Shown here piece after piece: positions 44,060-57,753 of a stretch of DNA of 64,000 nt (its first letter is position 1; each line of letters starts with the position of its first letter). Origin of the DNA: Siphonodentalium dalli (Eukaryota > Mollusca > Scaphopoda > Gadilida > Siphonodentaliidae); the NCBI GenBank assembly GCA_032622095.1, contig CP136067.1:97146707-97210706 (forward strand), in the 5' to 3' direction. A program made the position numbers and the translations under genes. Under the pieces are notes generated by a model. It was given only the letters and a program-made list of their open reading frames with translations. It was not told the origin of the DNA and searched no databases.

Positions 44060-45470
44060 GACCCGGTTTGGCTGAAACCACCAATGTAGGTTTAAACCAG
44101 GTTTAAACCGGAGATGATGAATCCGGCCGTTATGTTATGTTATATCTCATATATGCCTAATAATATGATCTAAACTACGGTTTTCTTGTCCATTATAAAT
44201 AAGTAAAATCGGGCTTGGCGAATGTGTTTTAGCGTACAGGGACAGGGACGTGGCAACTTTGGTCAAAATTTTCAACAGTTGGGAATTTCATACCTGACAC
44301 AACATTAGTTGCAATTTCCAAACCAACAATAGGTTGAAAATGATCTTGTAGTTTGATTTTCAAACATTATATTGGGGGGGGGGTATTGTTTTCGGACCAA
44401 TATTTGTATAATTTCCTACTTTTTATCAAAATTTTGGGCTGGAATGGCCATCGGCTGGAAGTTTTCCAACCTTCATTTGGGTCATGTCTGAATTGTCTGT
44501 AGTGTCCACAAAATTGGAACCTCGTCTTCGAAATGTTTATTCTTTAATGATGTGTTGAACTTATGAATTTCTGATACACATATCCGCCATCTCCTCCCAC
44601 CTCAATGTTATGGGCGGAGCCAGAGTAGAGCTTTGTGGCATGATCTACATCAAAATAAGTTATCAAATTTGACTCATATAGCAATATAAGCTAAGGATCC
44701 CAAACTATGTGTATAGCATATCTGGTCATGCAGTAGCATCATTTTGGTGTCAGAATTAAAACGTTGAACCATTCAGATGCATTCGTAGAAAACATCAGTA
44801 TTTGTGATTGCCACAAGCCAAAAAAAGAAACCACAAGATTGTTGTAAAAATCACATTGAAGGAACATGTCCATATCTGAGAAAAGCTCGCGTGCGAATGA
44901 ATCGACTGCGAAATGATAACACCCGTCGGCAGCCGCCACTTAGACACGCCCTCACTCGAGATAATTTACAGCTCCACCCTTTGATTGATTGTTTGACAAT
45001 TCTAAACTGCGATGAAGAAAAGACGGATTCGTCATGTCAAGTTTAGCCTCGGTAAAGCTGGTTTAGCTGGACCGCCGAATTAGATCGTTTAGTTGCCGGT
45101 TTAAGCTTATATAAAACGCAAACAAAATATCGAAATTGACAAAAACTTATCCCCACACGCTTTATAGTGTGAGTGCTTCTCGCTTATAAATTTCCAATCA
45201 AAATATGGTCGTTGTCGTAATTATTGATTTTCGCAATCAATAAAACGAGGCGGTCCGCATTAGGAGAGTACGATTAATTATATCGACGATACAGAAACAC
45301 TACTGCTAATCCACTTGTCTGGCTGGACCAGGTTTAAACCAGAGATGACGAATGCGTCACTTAGACCTGCCGTCGGTGGTTTAAACCACGGATTTTGCTG
45401 ACTCACGGCGGTTTAAACCTAGGGGTTACGTAGACCAGGTTTAAACCTGAGATGACGAATCGGGCCAAAT
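44060..45470. repeat. Cluster of GGTTTAAACC palindromes and GAGATGACGAAT repeats
   Basis: Six perfect GGTTTAAACC palindromes occur at 44089, 44100, 45331, 45378, 45410 and 45438. Three are followed by the direct repeat AGATGAYGAAT (44112, 45342, 45450) and, twice, by CCGGCC or CGGGCC. The two clusters lie 1.2 kb apart and could be the two subterminal regions of a non-coding element spanning 44060-45470. No long frame with a domain lies between them. Confidence 0.5.
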
Positions 45471-46744
45471 GAATCGTTGAGTGGCCTAAATGTTTAAAAT
45501 GTCATTGTCATCCACGGAATATGCTCATGGATGAAGGATCCTGACCTCCTGTTGTGTCATTGTAATTATAACACGCCCGCCTCCCTTTGTATCAATAAGA
45601 ACTCCTAACACTTTAACTTCACATACAACACGATGAAAGAGGGATAATCCAACAATGGCAGGATGATCTACCTGCACACCTGACGTACAATAAGATTGTT
45701 AGCAGTCGATAAGACCCTCGGCGTATCGTATACATGTGGCACAGATATGAGTGTAAACATTATTGAAGACGTCGACCATGTTAAAGGGATTCAATGCCTT
45801 CAAAATGTCTGTAAAGTAAGTATCACCGACACGCACAAGAACACATATATCGGCTTCGTTCTCATTTTCACTACAAATAGCTCTCCAATAATGAGATTTC
45901 GAATGTTAATACCATTGTTATGTAAACAGTACTGTTAAGTGGAATTGCCAATGAATGTTGGTCCAATAAGTTACCACAGTTTAATCGAAACTTGACAGTA
46001 AACATTGGAATATTTCAACATATGTTGAAAATCATATTCAGACTAAAATATTTGAACCTACTTCACGATTAGCGATGTTTGTTGACAAATTACTGTACCC
46101 GTTTTGTTTTCATGGCAATGGTTTTAACACATTTCGTTGTTGGAAAACTATCAATAATGAATATAAGACCACTGCTTATATATTTCTCCATGTTCTTTTC
46201 AGTGGTGGTGTTTCTATAGTCTTTTTATAATTTTTAGCACATGCACATAATGCGAGTGCCATAAGTCCATTTAAGGCCACTTAAAACCACGACATTTACA
46301 AATGATGCTCTTTTGTAATGGAAATAAATCTAAGGTGCACATATGTTAACACTGCGGAGTACGCGTTATTAAACAAGACCCGTTATCATAAACTCGATAT
46401 ACAAAGATTCCTGTATATTTTCGAAAACAATCGAGAGAAATAATCATAATATATGAAATGGAGATGAACTTGGGGCTTTGAAGATTTAAATGGCTTTGAA
46501 AAACTGTAATTATGGTAATGAAATTCTACCCCAAATTGAAAAAAGGTTAATAAATGCTTTCACTTATGGAGCACTATAGGAATATTCCAGATGTTGGTGA
46601 AAATAAGTCCCGTTTCCTTTAGGATCTGTCCTTATTTCAACAATGCCAGCCTTGGACGAATTTCATTTCTTTTCTTGTTTGTTTTTTATGTACATTTTAT
46701 TGACTTCACTTCAGGACCCTATCTATATATCTTATAACAGAGCG
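45471..46744. other. No gene seen
   Basis: No supported feature. Confidence 0.3.
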
Positions 46745-47074
46745 TTCCTTTGTTTTATTTATTTATATTAATTGGGGTTTATCGTCGTTTTCATCAGCCA
46801 GGGCGACATCACGACTTTGTCAGTTTTATTGGTGATAGGGTAAGTCCCTACACGAAGGTAAAGCTAGCAATGATCTCATTGGATGGAAGAATGACCCATT
46901 GTGCCCGGCGAAACCACCGACCATCAGCGAGTAACTGTAATCCCCCAAATAGCGATATTATATATGGGATACAAAGTCAGCGACGGCTCCACAGGGAATT
47001 GAACCCAAATCACCAGCCCAGAAGAGAGCCAGATGGTCTGGAGAAGAGCCACTTACCGACTGAGCCATCGAGGA
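46745..47074 (-). mobile_element. tRNA-derived SINE
   Basis: On the minus strand the head reads GATGGCTCAGTCGGTAAGTG with a good polymerase III A box (TGGCTCAGTCGG) and, about 55 bp on, a B box GGTTCAATTCC (46995-47005). The remaining ~250 bp form the body and end in ATAAACCCCAATT followed by an A/T-rich ATAAATAAAT tail. A tail fragment of the same type is near 30930. It is not a tRNA gene: no cloverleaf closes and the sequence continues far past the B box. Confidence 0.75.
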
Positions 47075-49615
47075 TCTCAGACTTTCCTTTGTAATTTACT
47101 GTCAAGTATGTTTTTACAGGCACCCCCTTTTGCCAAATAATTTCATTAAATTGCTTTTAAGCAAATAATTGTGCCCATGTTTCAGACAAAACACTTCTAA
47201 CGTGCAAATTACCCGAGCATACGGCGGATCAAATTTGTAACTGTTGATACTCCGCCAGACTGTGTTTAATTGTTGGGCTATTTTGATTCGCAAGTAAGCT
47301 CTAATCTAGTCACACTCATATTTTGGTGATCGGACGACACTTAATCCATGTCCTCGCGCAGTGAACAGACTTTAGGATATCTATTTCTCTTGACGTAGCC
47401 TGAAGATACCCAAGTTAAGTATAGGATAATAATTGAAATCTATACATTATTTCAGTAGGATATGTCGGATACATATTTGCGGCAATCGAATGAATCGTTA
47501 ACGCGGCATGACTTAATTGCACACCGGACGACTTTGACCCAAAGAATACTTAACAATATATATATTAGTTTTGTCGTTAGGGATTTCAACACCTGCTACC
47601 TCGGTGAAGGTGGGCGATTGCATCTTTCTTAATTTGATCGTCAATATGACACATTAGTGAGATTATCTATTTTGCGAATTTTTAACAGATATGGCATGTG
47701 GTGTCTTTTTGTCAAAATGGACAAACTTACATAAGCATCGGAAACGGATGAAACCGGTTCAACATTACAAATCAGACAAAAGCTCCCGTTATTAATAATT
47801 TCCCTTGACCAAAGTACAAATGTTTTGGCTATACGGACAATGAACGGATGTCGATACTACTCGATATGCCTAGTCTGGTAATTTACAAGCAGACCCCTAT
47901 GTATACAGTGTATACTATACACTATTAAATTATCGAGTTTTATATCACTCTACCCCTTCTGCGCGACTCAAATCGCCGTCTGTTTAATAGTATGGTATTG
48001 AACACAGGAGTGTAGTTATATTATGCCAACTTTTAGGGACCAAAGGCGCTCGCACTGGGTAAATATGCAACACATATAAATATCCATACAGCATCACCTC
48101 TAAGAAGAACATGGATAACTAGATCAACTCTGTTCTTATATTCAGTATTGATAGTTCTCCCAATAACGAAATTATGAGTGTTGAACCCATTTTTATGTAA
48201 ACAAGAATGGAACAGTGATTTGTCTGCGAACATCGCCCATCATGCACTGAAAAAAGTAAGTGTAGGAAATCTACTCTAAAAGTGTCAAGATTGATCCAAT
48301 CCAGATGTGTATATAAATGATAAATCACAAAAATATCGGAGATATCGAATTGCATGGTTTGTGGCATGTAATATGCTGTTGGGTATGAGTCGTTCGTGTC
48401 GATCGAGATTTTCGATATTCATATCAATGCTGGTGACATGACTTAGATATTGATGCTATTGACTACACATGTTGTGTAATGTGCGATTATACTCAAATTT
48501 TAGCACTCATATTCAGTTAAATCTGTTATATTATTATCATGTTATTTGACTTAAACTGAATTATGTGATGGTACCAACGTAAAACACATGCGTGTTGCTG
48601 CGAATATGTGGTGTATGGACAAAAGAGAGAAACTATTGCGTGTCTACATAAATATGGATTGGAGCAAACTTTACTCTCAAAGAGTAGAATTCTTACACTT
48701 TCGTTATTTCAGTGTGTTGTAAGTTGCAATATTTTAGTTTGAACATGATTTTCAGAATATGGTTCAACGCTTTGACCTATTCCAATGTTTGCCGTCAACG
48801 TTTGAATAAACTTTTGTATCTTATTTGACTGATTTGACTTTTATCAGTAATTCCAATGTAACAGTAATGCTGAAATAAGAACGCTTTTGTTATGCGAAAT
48901 TCCGTTATTGGAGAGTTACTAATACTGAAAATAAGAACAAAGACACTCTATTATTCATGTACTTGTTGGTGATATTTGTTTTATAGACTTCTTTGTTATT
49001 TCGCACGAACCCACTCTAAGATGCCTTTAGTACCTTTGAATTTTGTGCAGAACATTTAAATTCGAGTTTGTCATGCTTCCCTTTGGTTATGTGCAGAACA
49101 ATTAAATTCGATTTTGTCATGATTCCCTTTGGTTTTGCCACTGGATGTTTGGTAGCCTTAATACTTATTTAAAATATACACAGAACATGTATATTGATTG
49201 TCAGTTCTAGTACCCGTCTTGATCTGATACGAGTTTATGTAGTGACACTTTGTTAATGCTACTAGACGCGCACTCAGAACACAAGCTCGACCGAGAACAG
49301 CTGACCCGAGATAGGCAACAGGAAGCACCATAGCTGACAGTGTGTATCTCCAATAATGTTGAATTATGACACGTGTCGATGCTATATCGACCGTGTTCAC
49401 CCACGGTAACTCCCATGTCGGTGAAATATATCTTAACACCATACAAGGACTTAATCGTCCTGATAGAAACGACCACGGAGGATTTTGATGTCATTGTTCC
49501 GAGTTTTCTACTTGGAGTTTTCTACTTCACCATCTGTTGATCCATTTTGATCCATGTGACGCTAATAAATGGATTAATATTTTTTATTGTTGGTCCATTT
49601 GCCACGAAATAGACA
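47075..49615. other. Upstream region of locus B, no gene seen
   Basis: About 2.5 kb without a supported gene. A 46-bp tandem duplication lies at 49046-49137 (GTGCAGAACA then TAAATTCGA and TTTTGTCATG, CCCTTTGGTT). No clear TATA box precedes the first exon of locus B. Confidence 0.35.
49046..49137. repeat. 46-bp tandem duplication
   Basis: GTGCAGAACATTTAAATTCG and GTGCAGAACAATTAAATTCG start two adjacent units that both continue through TTTGTCATG and CCCTTTGGTT. It lies about 480 bp upstream of the locus B start codon. Confidence 0.7.
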
Positions 49616-49945
49616 ATGGAACGTGGGCCTCCAAAATCAAGGCAAATGAAAGGACATAAATGGTGTAGGTTCTGGGATCAGTTTACATTCGGTGTGTTGT
49701 GTGGTTTTTTGTTCAATGTTGTCGGCGTCAGCGCCCATCCTTTTCAATCGGCAGCCGATGGTTTTCTGCTTGAAACAAAACTGTCAAATTACGAGAGATG
49801 TGAGACAATGTGCAAGAGACACGCGGACTGTATCAAGATCGCATACAGCGTTAAAACAAAGATGTGCGTTCTCCTGAAGCAAGTTACATCGGGAGTAGCA
49901 CAACCGCAAAAGGAGTGGTTCACGCTAGAAATCGAAGACAACAAA
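49616..49945 (+). CDS. Locus B exon 1: signal peptide and PAN/apple-like domain
   Basis: The exon encodes 110 residues from ATG to a donor AACAAA|GTAAGA (phase 0). Residues 1-22 are basic and polar, 23-40 hydrophobic (FTFGVLCGFLFNVVGVSA) with a good signal-peptidase site after A40. The mature part has Cys at 62, 66, 72 and 84 in the pattern C-x3-C-x5-C-x11-C (YERCETMCKRHADC, KMCVLLK), as in PAN/apple domains, which mediate protein or sugar contacts in secreted proteins. Met 11 is an alternative start with the same signal. The reading frame continues past the donor to 49988 but loses domain character there. Downstream exons at 58147, 59040 and 59944 fit in phase. Confidence 0.75.
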
Positions 49946-50344
49946 GTAAGACTTCAGTTTTTTATTCATTCATTATTCATTATATACTAACAGGGTTGCC
50001 CGGTGTAGATCTCGTTACATTGTAACCAAACCTACTAATATAATGTTGTCTATCGGTTGGTAAATATACATATGAATTTGTCTGAAGAGCTCTGTGTGAA
50101 TAATTTGGAAGATTGTTGTATTTCTTGGCAATCTTGGTATGTTTGCTGAGGTAGAAAGAGATATTTATAGAGAACATATCATGTAATGTTCGCGTTTATT
50201 TTTTCACCCTTTCTACACTAATTGGTTTCTCACATCATGAAGTTATAAAAGCCGACATTGGAATTGTCAATTATTTATCTGGAGGGATGTTCAGGAAATA
50301 TATAGCATACGACATACAATAGAATAGAAACCCGCAACGGTTGT

Positions 50345-50740
50345 CTCAAACCACCATCTTAATAGTATGCCAGTACCAAACCAACCGGTGAGTGTCCCAG
50401 TCCATAGAACGGGCTTACCATGTCATCCAACTAGTGTTCCAAACCACGCGATAATTAAGTATCACAATCAACACAAACTGGTGTCCCAAAACCATCAAAG
50501 TTGTGTACAAACCCGCCCAATGAGTGTTCCAAAAACATCCAACGATTGTCATATGTCACACATATAGTGTCCCAAATGATGTACGTGGTGTCCCAAACCA
50601 CTCAACATGAGTGTCTCAAAACCATCAATTGAGTACCCGAAACCATCCAATGTGTGTCCCAAACCACACGGCAATTGACCCAAACTACCAGGAGTGTCTA
50701 AACACCATCATCCAGTGTCTCACACCACCCCAGAATGCCC
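50345..50740. repeat. Degenerate minisatellite of GTGTCCCAAACCA type
   Basis: About 15 loosely spaced copies of a 20-30-bp phrase (AGTGTCCCAAACCATCCAA and variants such as GTGTTCCAAACCAC) fill the start of the first intron of locus B. The short frame at 50367-50567 is a by-product. Confidence 0.6.
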
Positions 50741-51989
50741 CACACCTGTATTTGTCGTATAAATGTATTCTGTAATATTAGAATAAAACGCTAAGTGCAA
50801 CTGTTGTTCAAATGTAATACCGGTAAATCAATCCAACTGTTGCTTAAATTAAAAAACTGTAAAACTGTTAGCTGCCGATAAGACTATAAGCGGCAACTCT
50901 TTCATGTCGAGGATTATCACATCTACCCCGAGAACATCTCCTTGTGTGTGGATGATCAACTGTGAAGCTTGTCTCAACAATCATTTTAGAAGCAGTGATG
51001 CCTGATAACATATAGTGTAGAAAATCATATGAGGAAAACTGCTTTATATCCATGAACTCACCATTGTTGTGTCTTTTGTTGACATTATTGGTCTTTTTTC
51101 GCCTGTGAACAGTAGCCTTTTCGTACCGGAACCGTAGCATTTATCGGAATGTTACAATTTCTCACGTCGCAGTTCCAACCCAGTGACTTATACTTCAACA
51201 TTTAAATGAGGTATGAATTTGTTTGAATGCAGGGTATGGAGGCTACACTAATATAACTTTAATATAATTGCACATGTCTCTGTATAAAAGGTATCAACAT
51301 TTTGATTGATTGCGTTGGGTCGATACAATATCGAAAAAGTGTTGTGTCTAAAATAATATTATTTATATTTGATCGTGCTAAATCAAACGTCCGTCATGTC
51401 TTGGACCTGGTGCAGGTATTTGAATTTGGTGTGTCACTTCAGGATATCATATAGAACCCCCCATTGTAAACGGTTACCTAAATTTTTGAAAACATAAATT
51501 TTCAACCGAATTCTGTATTTTTTAGTGTAAACAATATTTTATTTTCGAACACAACATTCAACACATACAAACACATTGACTCAATTCTACGACAAACCTG
51601 GAAGGCTTTTACTAAGTCTTTTCCTCGGAATAAGAAAGTTACCATTGTATCAGAATAGATACCATATAGGGTAAATTTAGCAGACGGGGATAACATGTTA
51701 GATCCGAAAAAATATTGTTCTGGGAGGAGGTAGATGGATAGACTACAGGAAGAAAGAAGGCAACTTTTGGTATTTATAACCATACTATTTACGAACCAAG
51801 GACAAATACAAATCAAATCGAACGCATCGCGGTCCACGTGGAGGAAATGCGAAAAAAAACACAGTCAACCTACACGTATTGTTAATTTAATAATAAAATA
51901 ATTGGTTAGAAGTGTACTTTAGCATTGTATGATGAAATAAGATCATGGAGAGTAGCCCAGTGACACGGGGATGATTGGCCCTCGATTGG
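50741..51989. other. Intron of locus B, nothing recognised
   Basis: No supported gene or repeat. Two minus-strand frames (50868-51140 and 51502-51837) lack domains. Confidence 0.3.
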
Positions 51990-53480
51990 AATATATTGAA
52001 TATTTCATTAAAATTCCATTGAGAAATGATTAGATGATGTTTTAGATAAGCAACTTAATACAGATATAGGGCGATAGTTTGATACAAGACTAGGGTCACC
52101 GCTTTTGAAAACTGGAGTGATATTTGCTATTTTCAATTCACTTGGATAATAACTATTTTCTGAGAAAATATTGAAGACATGAGCAAGGGGTTCACAAAGA
52201 GATAAAGTACAATTTGTTCAATACACGGGGGCTAATTTTGTCTGTGCTGCAAGCTTTATGTACTTTAAGATTTTTAGGAGCATTGAAAACATCGGTTGTC
52301 GAAATTTCTACCTCACTTATTGCTATATCGGAATTATAATTTAGAGGAATTGAGGTCAGGTTTATGTCGTGCGAGGAATCGCCGAGGGTGAAACCAAATG
52401 GCAGTAGTCAGACAAAAGTGCGGGCATGGCTTTGCGATTGTTTTGGAAAAGATTTGTTTGTATATTTTCTACCAGGTTGCTTTATCAGAGTTTATATCAT
52501 TTAAACTATGGTCAATTTTCGTGTCATAGTCAGACTTTGCTTTTCTCAAGAAGTCGAGGAATTAGTGTGTTTCTCTTTTTTATGAGCCTATTGCGTTTGC
52601 GCATAGTTTCTTTATGCTACATTTAAGCCAATGGGGACATCCTTTGTTATAGAAAAAGTTTTACTTGGAATATATCTAGTGCAGACATTTTGTATGAATT
52701 CTGTTAAATGGTTGGTAATCGTTGTAAAATTCTGATAAGAATAAATGCTTCTCAAATCCAAATTGAGGAAAGCAGTATTCATAGCTTCGTAATCCGCTTT
52801 GTCGTAATACCAGATATGTCTTCTTGTCGACGTTTGATTCGATAATGGTAGCTCGATATCGAGCGTAACTGGCGAATGATACCGAACGCGGTCATCAAAG
52901 AATGTGCCAATCATCTCCGTGCCACTTATATACCCACACCAATTAGTAAGAACCAGATCCAGGATAGTAGATGACGTTTCAGTAAAATTTGTGAATGATG
53001 TCACCAATTGGGGTACACCACAACGTGAGCATATTAATCTTGCCATTGTTACTATCTTTATAGTCTTCATTAAAATTACCGCATATAGTGACATTGTTCA
53101 CATCGTCAATGGTATTTTTAATATTCAGCTCAATGTCGTCCCATAATGCAACTGTTGATTGCGGGTGTCAAAAGAAACACACCGATAATGATATTTCCCC
53201 ATGAACCTTGATTTCAACCCATTTTGCTTCTAAGCCTGGTACGATCAGATCGGTGCGATGTTTATAACGGATGCAATCGCTTATATAGATACTAACAGCA
53301 CCGCCGGTTGTTTCACGGTTTCTATCATTTCTGATTGGTTCACGAAAGCCTTGGAGAAGGATTTATGAATTTTCAATTGATTTATAAAGCCACGTTTCTG
53401 TGAAAATACAAATATCGAAATGTATCGCCTCGGCATGTCATTTTATATCTAATACTCTGTATATTTAGCTGCAAAACAGA
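51990..53480 (-). mobile_element. LINE fragment in the first intron of locus B
   Basis: Minus-strand pieces in order: endonuclease middle (near 53330-53160: GGAVSIYISDCIRYKHRTDL), TICGNFNED standing for the GDFN block (near 53080), endonuclease end and linker (53094-52612: STILDLVLTNW, DDRVRYHSPVTLDIEL, RHIWYYDKADYEAMN), then the start of the reverse transcriptase (near 52250-52060: SELKIANITPVFKSGD, SNYRPISVL). Frameshifts are present and the polymerase core is missing. It is similar to the LINE at 32.8-35.9 kb and probably of the same family. Confidence 0.8.
52612..53094 (-). pseudogene. Endonuclease/linker fragment of the LINE
   Basis: The longest open piece, 160 residues, covers the C-terminal third of the EEP endonuclease (SSTILDLVLTNW, RVRYHSPV where SDH-type residues are expected) and the linker (TKDVPIGLN). 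It is broken on both sides and has no independent start. Confidence 0.8.
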
Positions 53481-56063
53481 GCAAGATCTTCGTGACCCAC
53501 CTTCACGAATTGGACCCGGGTGTTTTTCATCACTTAATGGCAACAGCAAGCATGAGATAAATATACTAATTACGTACGCTACGAGCTTAACATTAGATGT
53601 ATTGGGGTGAATACTTGTTGGTCCACATGGTTTAGCTTACATACAACTGGGTTCCCCAGTTCAATGATGGTGTTTTACAAATACGCCCATTAGCTGTGGA
53701 AAGAAGCACATCAAATCAACATGATTTTGTCATCAGTTAATTTATTCGAACGAAGCAAAAGGAAGACGATAAATGCTTCAGACATAACATATTCAAAATG
53801 CTTCCTCCGTTGGAGTAGCGACGCTTTCGATAAGAACATGCCAATGCGAGCAGGGTATTGGGTGTTGTCAGCCATAGTTCCAAATAATATATTTTAATGC
53901 ATAAATGTACAGTGCTCGATAGTATAATTAGGTTGAAATTTGAGGATTCTGACTGGTATTTAGCTTATATATCGAGAATTTGAATGGGAATCCAGAATAT
54001 GTTCCCAAGCAGGAGGGATGCAATCCAAATTTCCTACTTATTGGAGGAGCTTCAGCAATTCAAACATTCTAAATCAACCACGTGTAATACTGGTTTATAA
54101 GTCGAAAAAATTTGACCTACGGGGTGCAACGAAAATTTATCTTTCTCTCTATAACAGTTGGACATGCTGAGACTGACCCAATCGATATACATGTCTTTAT
54201 ACTAATTATTTAAACAAAGTAAGGACAGTTTCAGAGCATCTGGCCTTATACCTACCGTGTCTCTAAATATAGCTGTATAATTATAGTGTATAATAAATCG
54301 AAAATCTATCATTTTTAGAGTAAACCGATAATTTCGTGCTCGTTGTCTCCAGAAATAAAATGTTTTCGCTCGCGACAAGTTGCCCCCACAAACAGATATA
54401 TCTTTCGCTCCAACTCGCTGAAATAATTCCCGTTTCAGATCCACAACGCTAGTATGAGAAGCAAAATGAACTAGCTGTGTCCATATAACCTTTTCTTCTG
54501 TGTCGATACAATGTATCTTTTAAAATGTTCATGTGTCCACTGTTGGAAATTACACTCGAGTATCCATACATATGCATTAATAAATATAACAGTAAACAAC
54601 AATCATGAAAACAGAATAGCTACCCACGTACCTTTATTATATATGCGTAAAATTGCAAAGTCGAAGCAAGCGTCTGTTCAAATAAAATGAAATGTACAGC
54701 AACAGTATCGAGCGACAGATGTGAATACTTCTAAATATAGTTCTGAATAGTCCGCGTATTTTTGCGGGAAAACCAGAGCAAAAGGAAACTGATCGAGTTT
54801 CGAAGAGATGTATTAAATAAGTTAACATTATATCAGTAAAGAACAATCAGGGAAACAGAATAATCACACGCGTACCAGACGTACCATTGTTAACCACGTA
54901 ACACACCCCGTGTACGTTGTATCACCAAATCGGAAGTTATCGTCAAAACGGAGCATGCAGAGAAAGTCATTTTCACGTATATGATATCAGCATATCTGTG
55001 TATATAATATTAAAACAGGTAACGGACAACACATGTGTGCGACCACACGAAGCATGAATATTCACACACCCATTGTCAGTCGGTTCTCCCAGATTTAAAT
55101 AATTTACCAATTTTTAGCGAATTATTTCAATAGTGTTTTTGCTCTTGCTCTCTCAAATTTCGATAACATCTATTCGCTAGTATAACCCACAGTCCGCTGG
55201 GGAAAATTACTAAAATACCAATATAGACTATACCAGTGACAAGGTTCAAATGATCGATTTTGGCTAAAATCACACAAACTATCAAAGCCCTAATGAATTC
55301 TAGAAATCGATAATTGCAGCCAAAACATCCTCAGATGTTGGCAATAACATTCCCTTTCATTTGACATATAACTCGACGAAATTGAACGAAGCGAAGTCGG
55401 GATATCGTATCGGAAACTATCGAAATCTACCCAAGAAATCGGGTCGTCCATCTCCCTGTCCGTTTAGAGGTATTTGACCTAGTTATAAAATCAACATTTT
55501 TTAGCAATAATTTTTCGTGAACGTGTACTTAACCGCAATTAATTATTCTATAAATGCTCATATATGTTCCGCAAGTCATCCCGAAGACACCCACACCTTG
55601 TTGATTTCATCAGATGTGTTTGTGCCAAATGTTCCAACTTTATTATTTATATAGTGGGACCACTGTCGGCCCAAATAGATGCCTACGTTGCGGATCAAGA
55701 TGTTACTAACGTCGGATATTCTGTACAGTACATATGCGTAGCACTTAGCTATAGGGAGTTCTTATGAGTTTTCGTGTGTATTTGGGACTGATCCATTGGA
55801 CTACGAATCTAATCTGAAATATGAATACATAGCGCTGTGTTCGCATCAATTATGAATAGATTTAATTGAATATTCATCTCAGCAATACAATTTGCTCATT
55901 CAAAATGGCGAATGAATTACCGAGTTGGGTTTTTTAATAGTGTCAACGCTTTGTTATAGTCATGATGTTTTGGCACACTTTCTGGTTCGTTCTACTCGAG
56001 TAAACCTTTGTACGACAATGAAACCTAATCATATGATCGGAAACACAGATATCGTATTGGTAT
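53481..56063. other. Intron of locus B, nothing recognised
   Basis: No supported gene. A phrase with ACAATCA, GAAACAGAATA and CGTACC occurs twice (54598 and 54841), about 243 bp apart. Confidence 0.3.
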
Positions 56064-56165
56064 ACAAACGAATCGTGTTCCGTGCTTTGAAAAGCAAGAA
56101 ATTTATACCAAATAGCTTGAAATAAGACACAGTAACAGCAGTATATATATATATATATATATTCA
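56064..56165. repeat. Dispersed ~90-bp repeat plus TA run, copy 1
   Basis: ACAAACGAATCGTGTTCCGT through GAAAAGCAAGAAATTTATAC and AGCTTGAAATAAGACAC is followed by a TA microsatellite. The same block is at 57385-57490 with a 12-bp insertion before the TA run. Confidence 0.75.
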
Positions 56166-57384
56166 ATTATGTTTAAGTTTGTTATATACTGCCCATAAAG
56201 TGTTTGACTCCGCGAACCGTCTTTGTTGGTAGGCATGAAAATAGGGTTAGTGTAAATATGAAGTCATACTATTTATAACCTATACATAGCTATATATATA
56301 GCTTTTTGCTAATTTCTGTTGACTTCAGATAATGGGAAATACGACTGCCCGGAAAATTGCCATCAAATGCGAACCAAATTAATGCCCTAGGGGCTGTATT
56401 TTGGTAATCCTCAAGTGGACGCCATTGTTCAAAACAACGAAATTTTGACAATTTATTCACAAAGATAATTATATATTTGTCGGAATCAGTATCTACATCA
56501 GTGAAATTTAATGCAAAATGTGATATTCCAAAGTCTAAAATATGAACGGCTCCAATTGATAGTCGGATTTCCAAATTGGGAGACCACAAGTTGTCATGCT
56601 AGCATTTCAAGACATATGATACATTATGCTAGAAACATGGAACATCCACTTAAGAATATCTGCAGGAATATCATTGAGTGGGGATTATTGGGAGCGGGAT
56701 GACAGAAAATTATCAATTTAGATATAGCGTAATACGTACTTGACTTTGCTAAATATATGAGTGTTGGATATCTTAATTTATATATAAGGGTATATTCCAT
56801 TTACATAGCATTTTGGGGGCAACGGTTCTCGCTTTCAAAATCTACCAAAGTATCAACGCTCTATATGTTGTATTTATAACACTGAGTTGAAGAAATACCA
56901 ATAAACGGGTTGTAATGTCTGTCCTGTGGAATCCACGGAAACGATATGGTGTTTTCCATCCAATAAAAAACGAGTTAAAAGTGATAAAAAATTACATCAT
57001 TTAAATTTATTTTAATCAAGCAAACTAGTGAGGAAATCTAAATAAATAAACTGCATTTAAATATTAGTTTTACATTATATTTACATTTGTTTACAAATTT
57101 GGGGGAAAGAGGGCAATGTTCGGAACCCATAATGGCTCGCTCTTTATTTGTCTATGAAAGGATATTCGCGAAAGACGTGGCTATACATTGTAATAGTTTA
57201 CACCATTTGTTTGTTTCTCAAACAACCAAGCGGAAGCCCCTTTCACATAACACATTGTATGCACGTTTGTTGCGTCTCTGTATATCATGATCATCATCTC
57301 TGTATTGTTTCTTTTATTTGTTGTAAATATGTATATATTGACAATACTCATCTGGTAGTTCTGGCCAAAGAGGCACGCACGCAT

Positions 57385-57486
57385 ACAAACGAATCGTGTT
57401 CCGTTCTTTGAAAAGCAAGAAATTTATACCAAATAGCTTGAAATAAGACACTTAATTCCGACACAGTAATAGCAGTATATATATAG

Positions 57487-57556
<70 letters not shown>
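57385..57556. repeat. Dispersed ~90-bp repeat plus long TA run, copy 2
   Basis: Same block as at 56064, in the same orientation, ending in a TA microsatellite of about 75 bp (57475-57556). Confidence 0.8.
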
Positions 57557-57559
<3 letters not shown>

Positions 57560-57710
57560 CAGGATCTGCATCTCTTTCTGTATGTCCATCTCTCCGCCTG
57601 TCTGTGCATATTTTACTTCCAGACTGCTGGTCCGATAGCAACCAAATTTGGTGTGGTGACTCGGGGTATCCCGGTGGGGGTTATGACGGCGTTAGTTTGT
57701 CAAAAATTTG

Positions 57711-57750
<40 letters not shown>
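57557..57750 (+). mobile_element. 5' fragment of a Helitron-like element between TA runs
   Basis: GGATCTGCATCTCTTTCTGT then CCGCCTGTCTGTGCAT and CTGGTCCGATAGCAACCAAA resembles the 5' regions of the Helitron-like units at 4.5-7 kb (CTGTCTG run, then a GATT.AACCAAA-type phrase). It ends at a second TA run (57716-57750) and no 3' hairpin is present. Confidence 0.4.

Positions 57751-57753
<3 letters not shown>

Noticed and set aside
46990-47074. tRNA gene on the minus strand
   Set aside because: A and B boxes are present but no acceptor stem closes and the unit continues into a SINE body and tail.
57348-57641. Minus-strand frame with a Tyr-Ile run
   Set aside because: It is the translation of the TA microsatellite.
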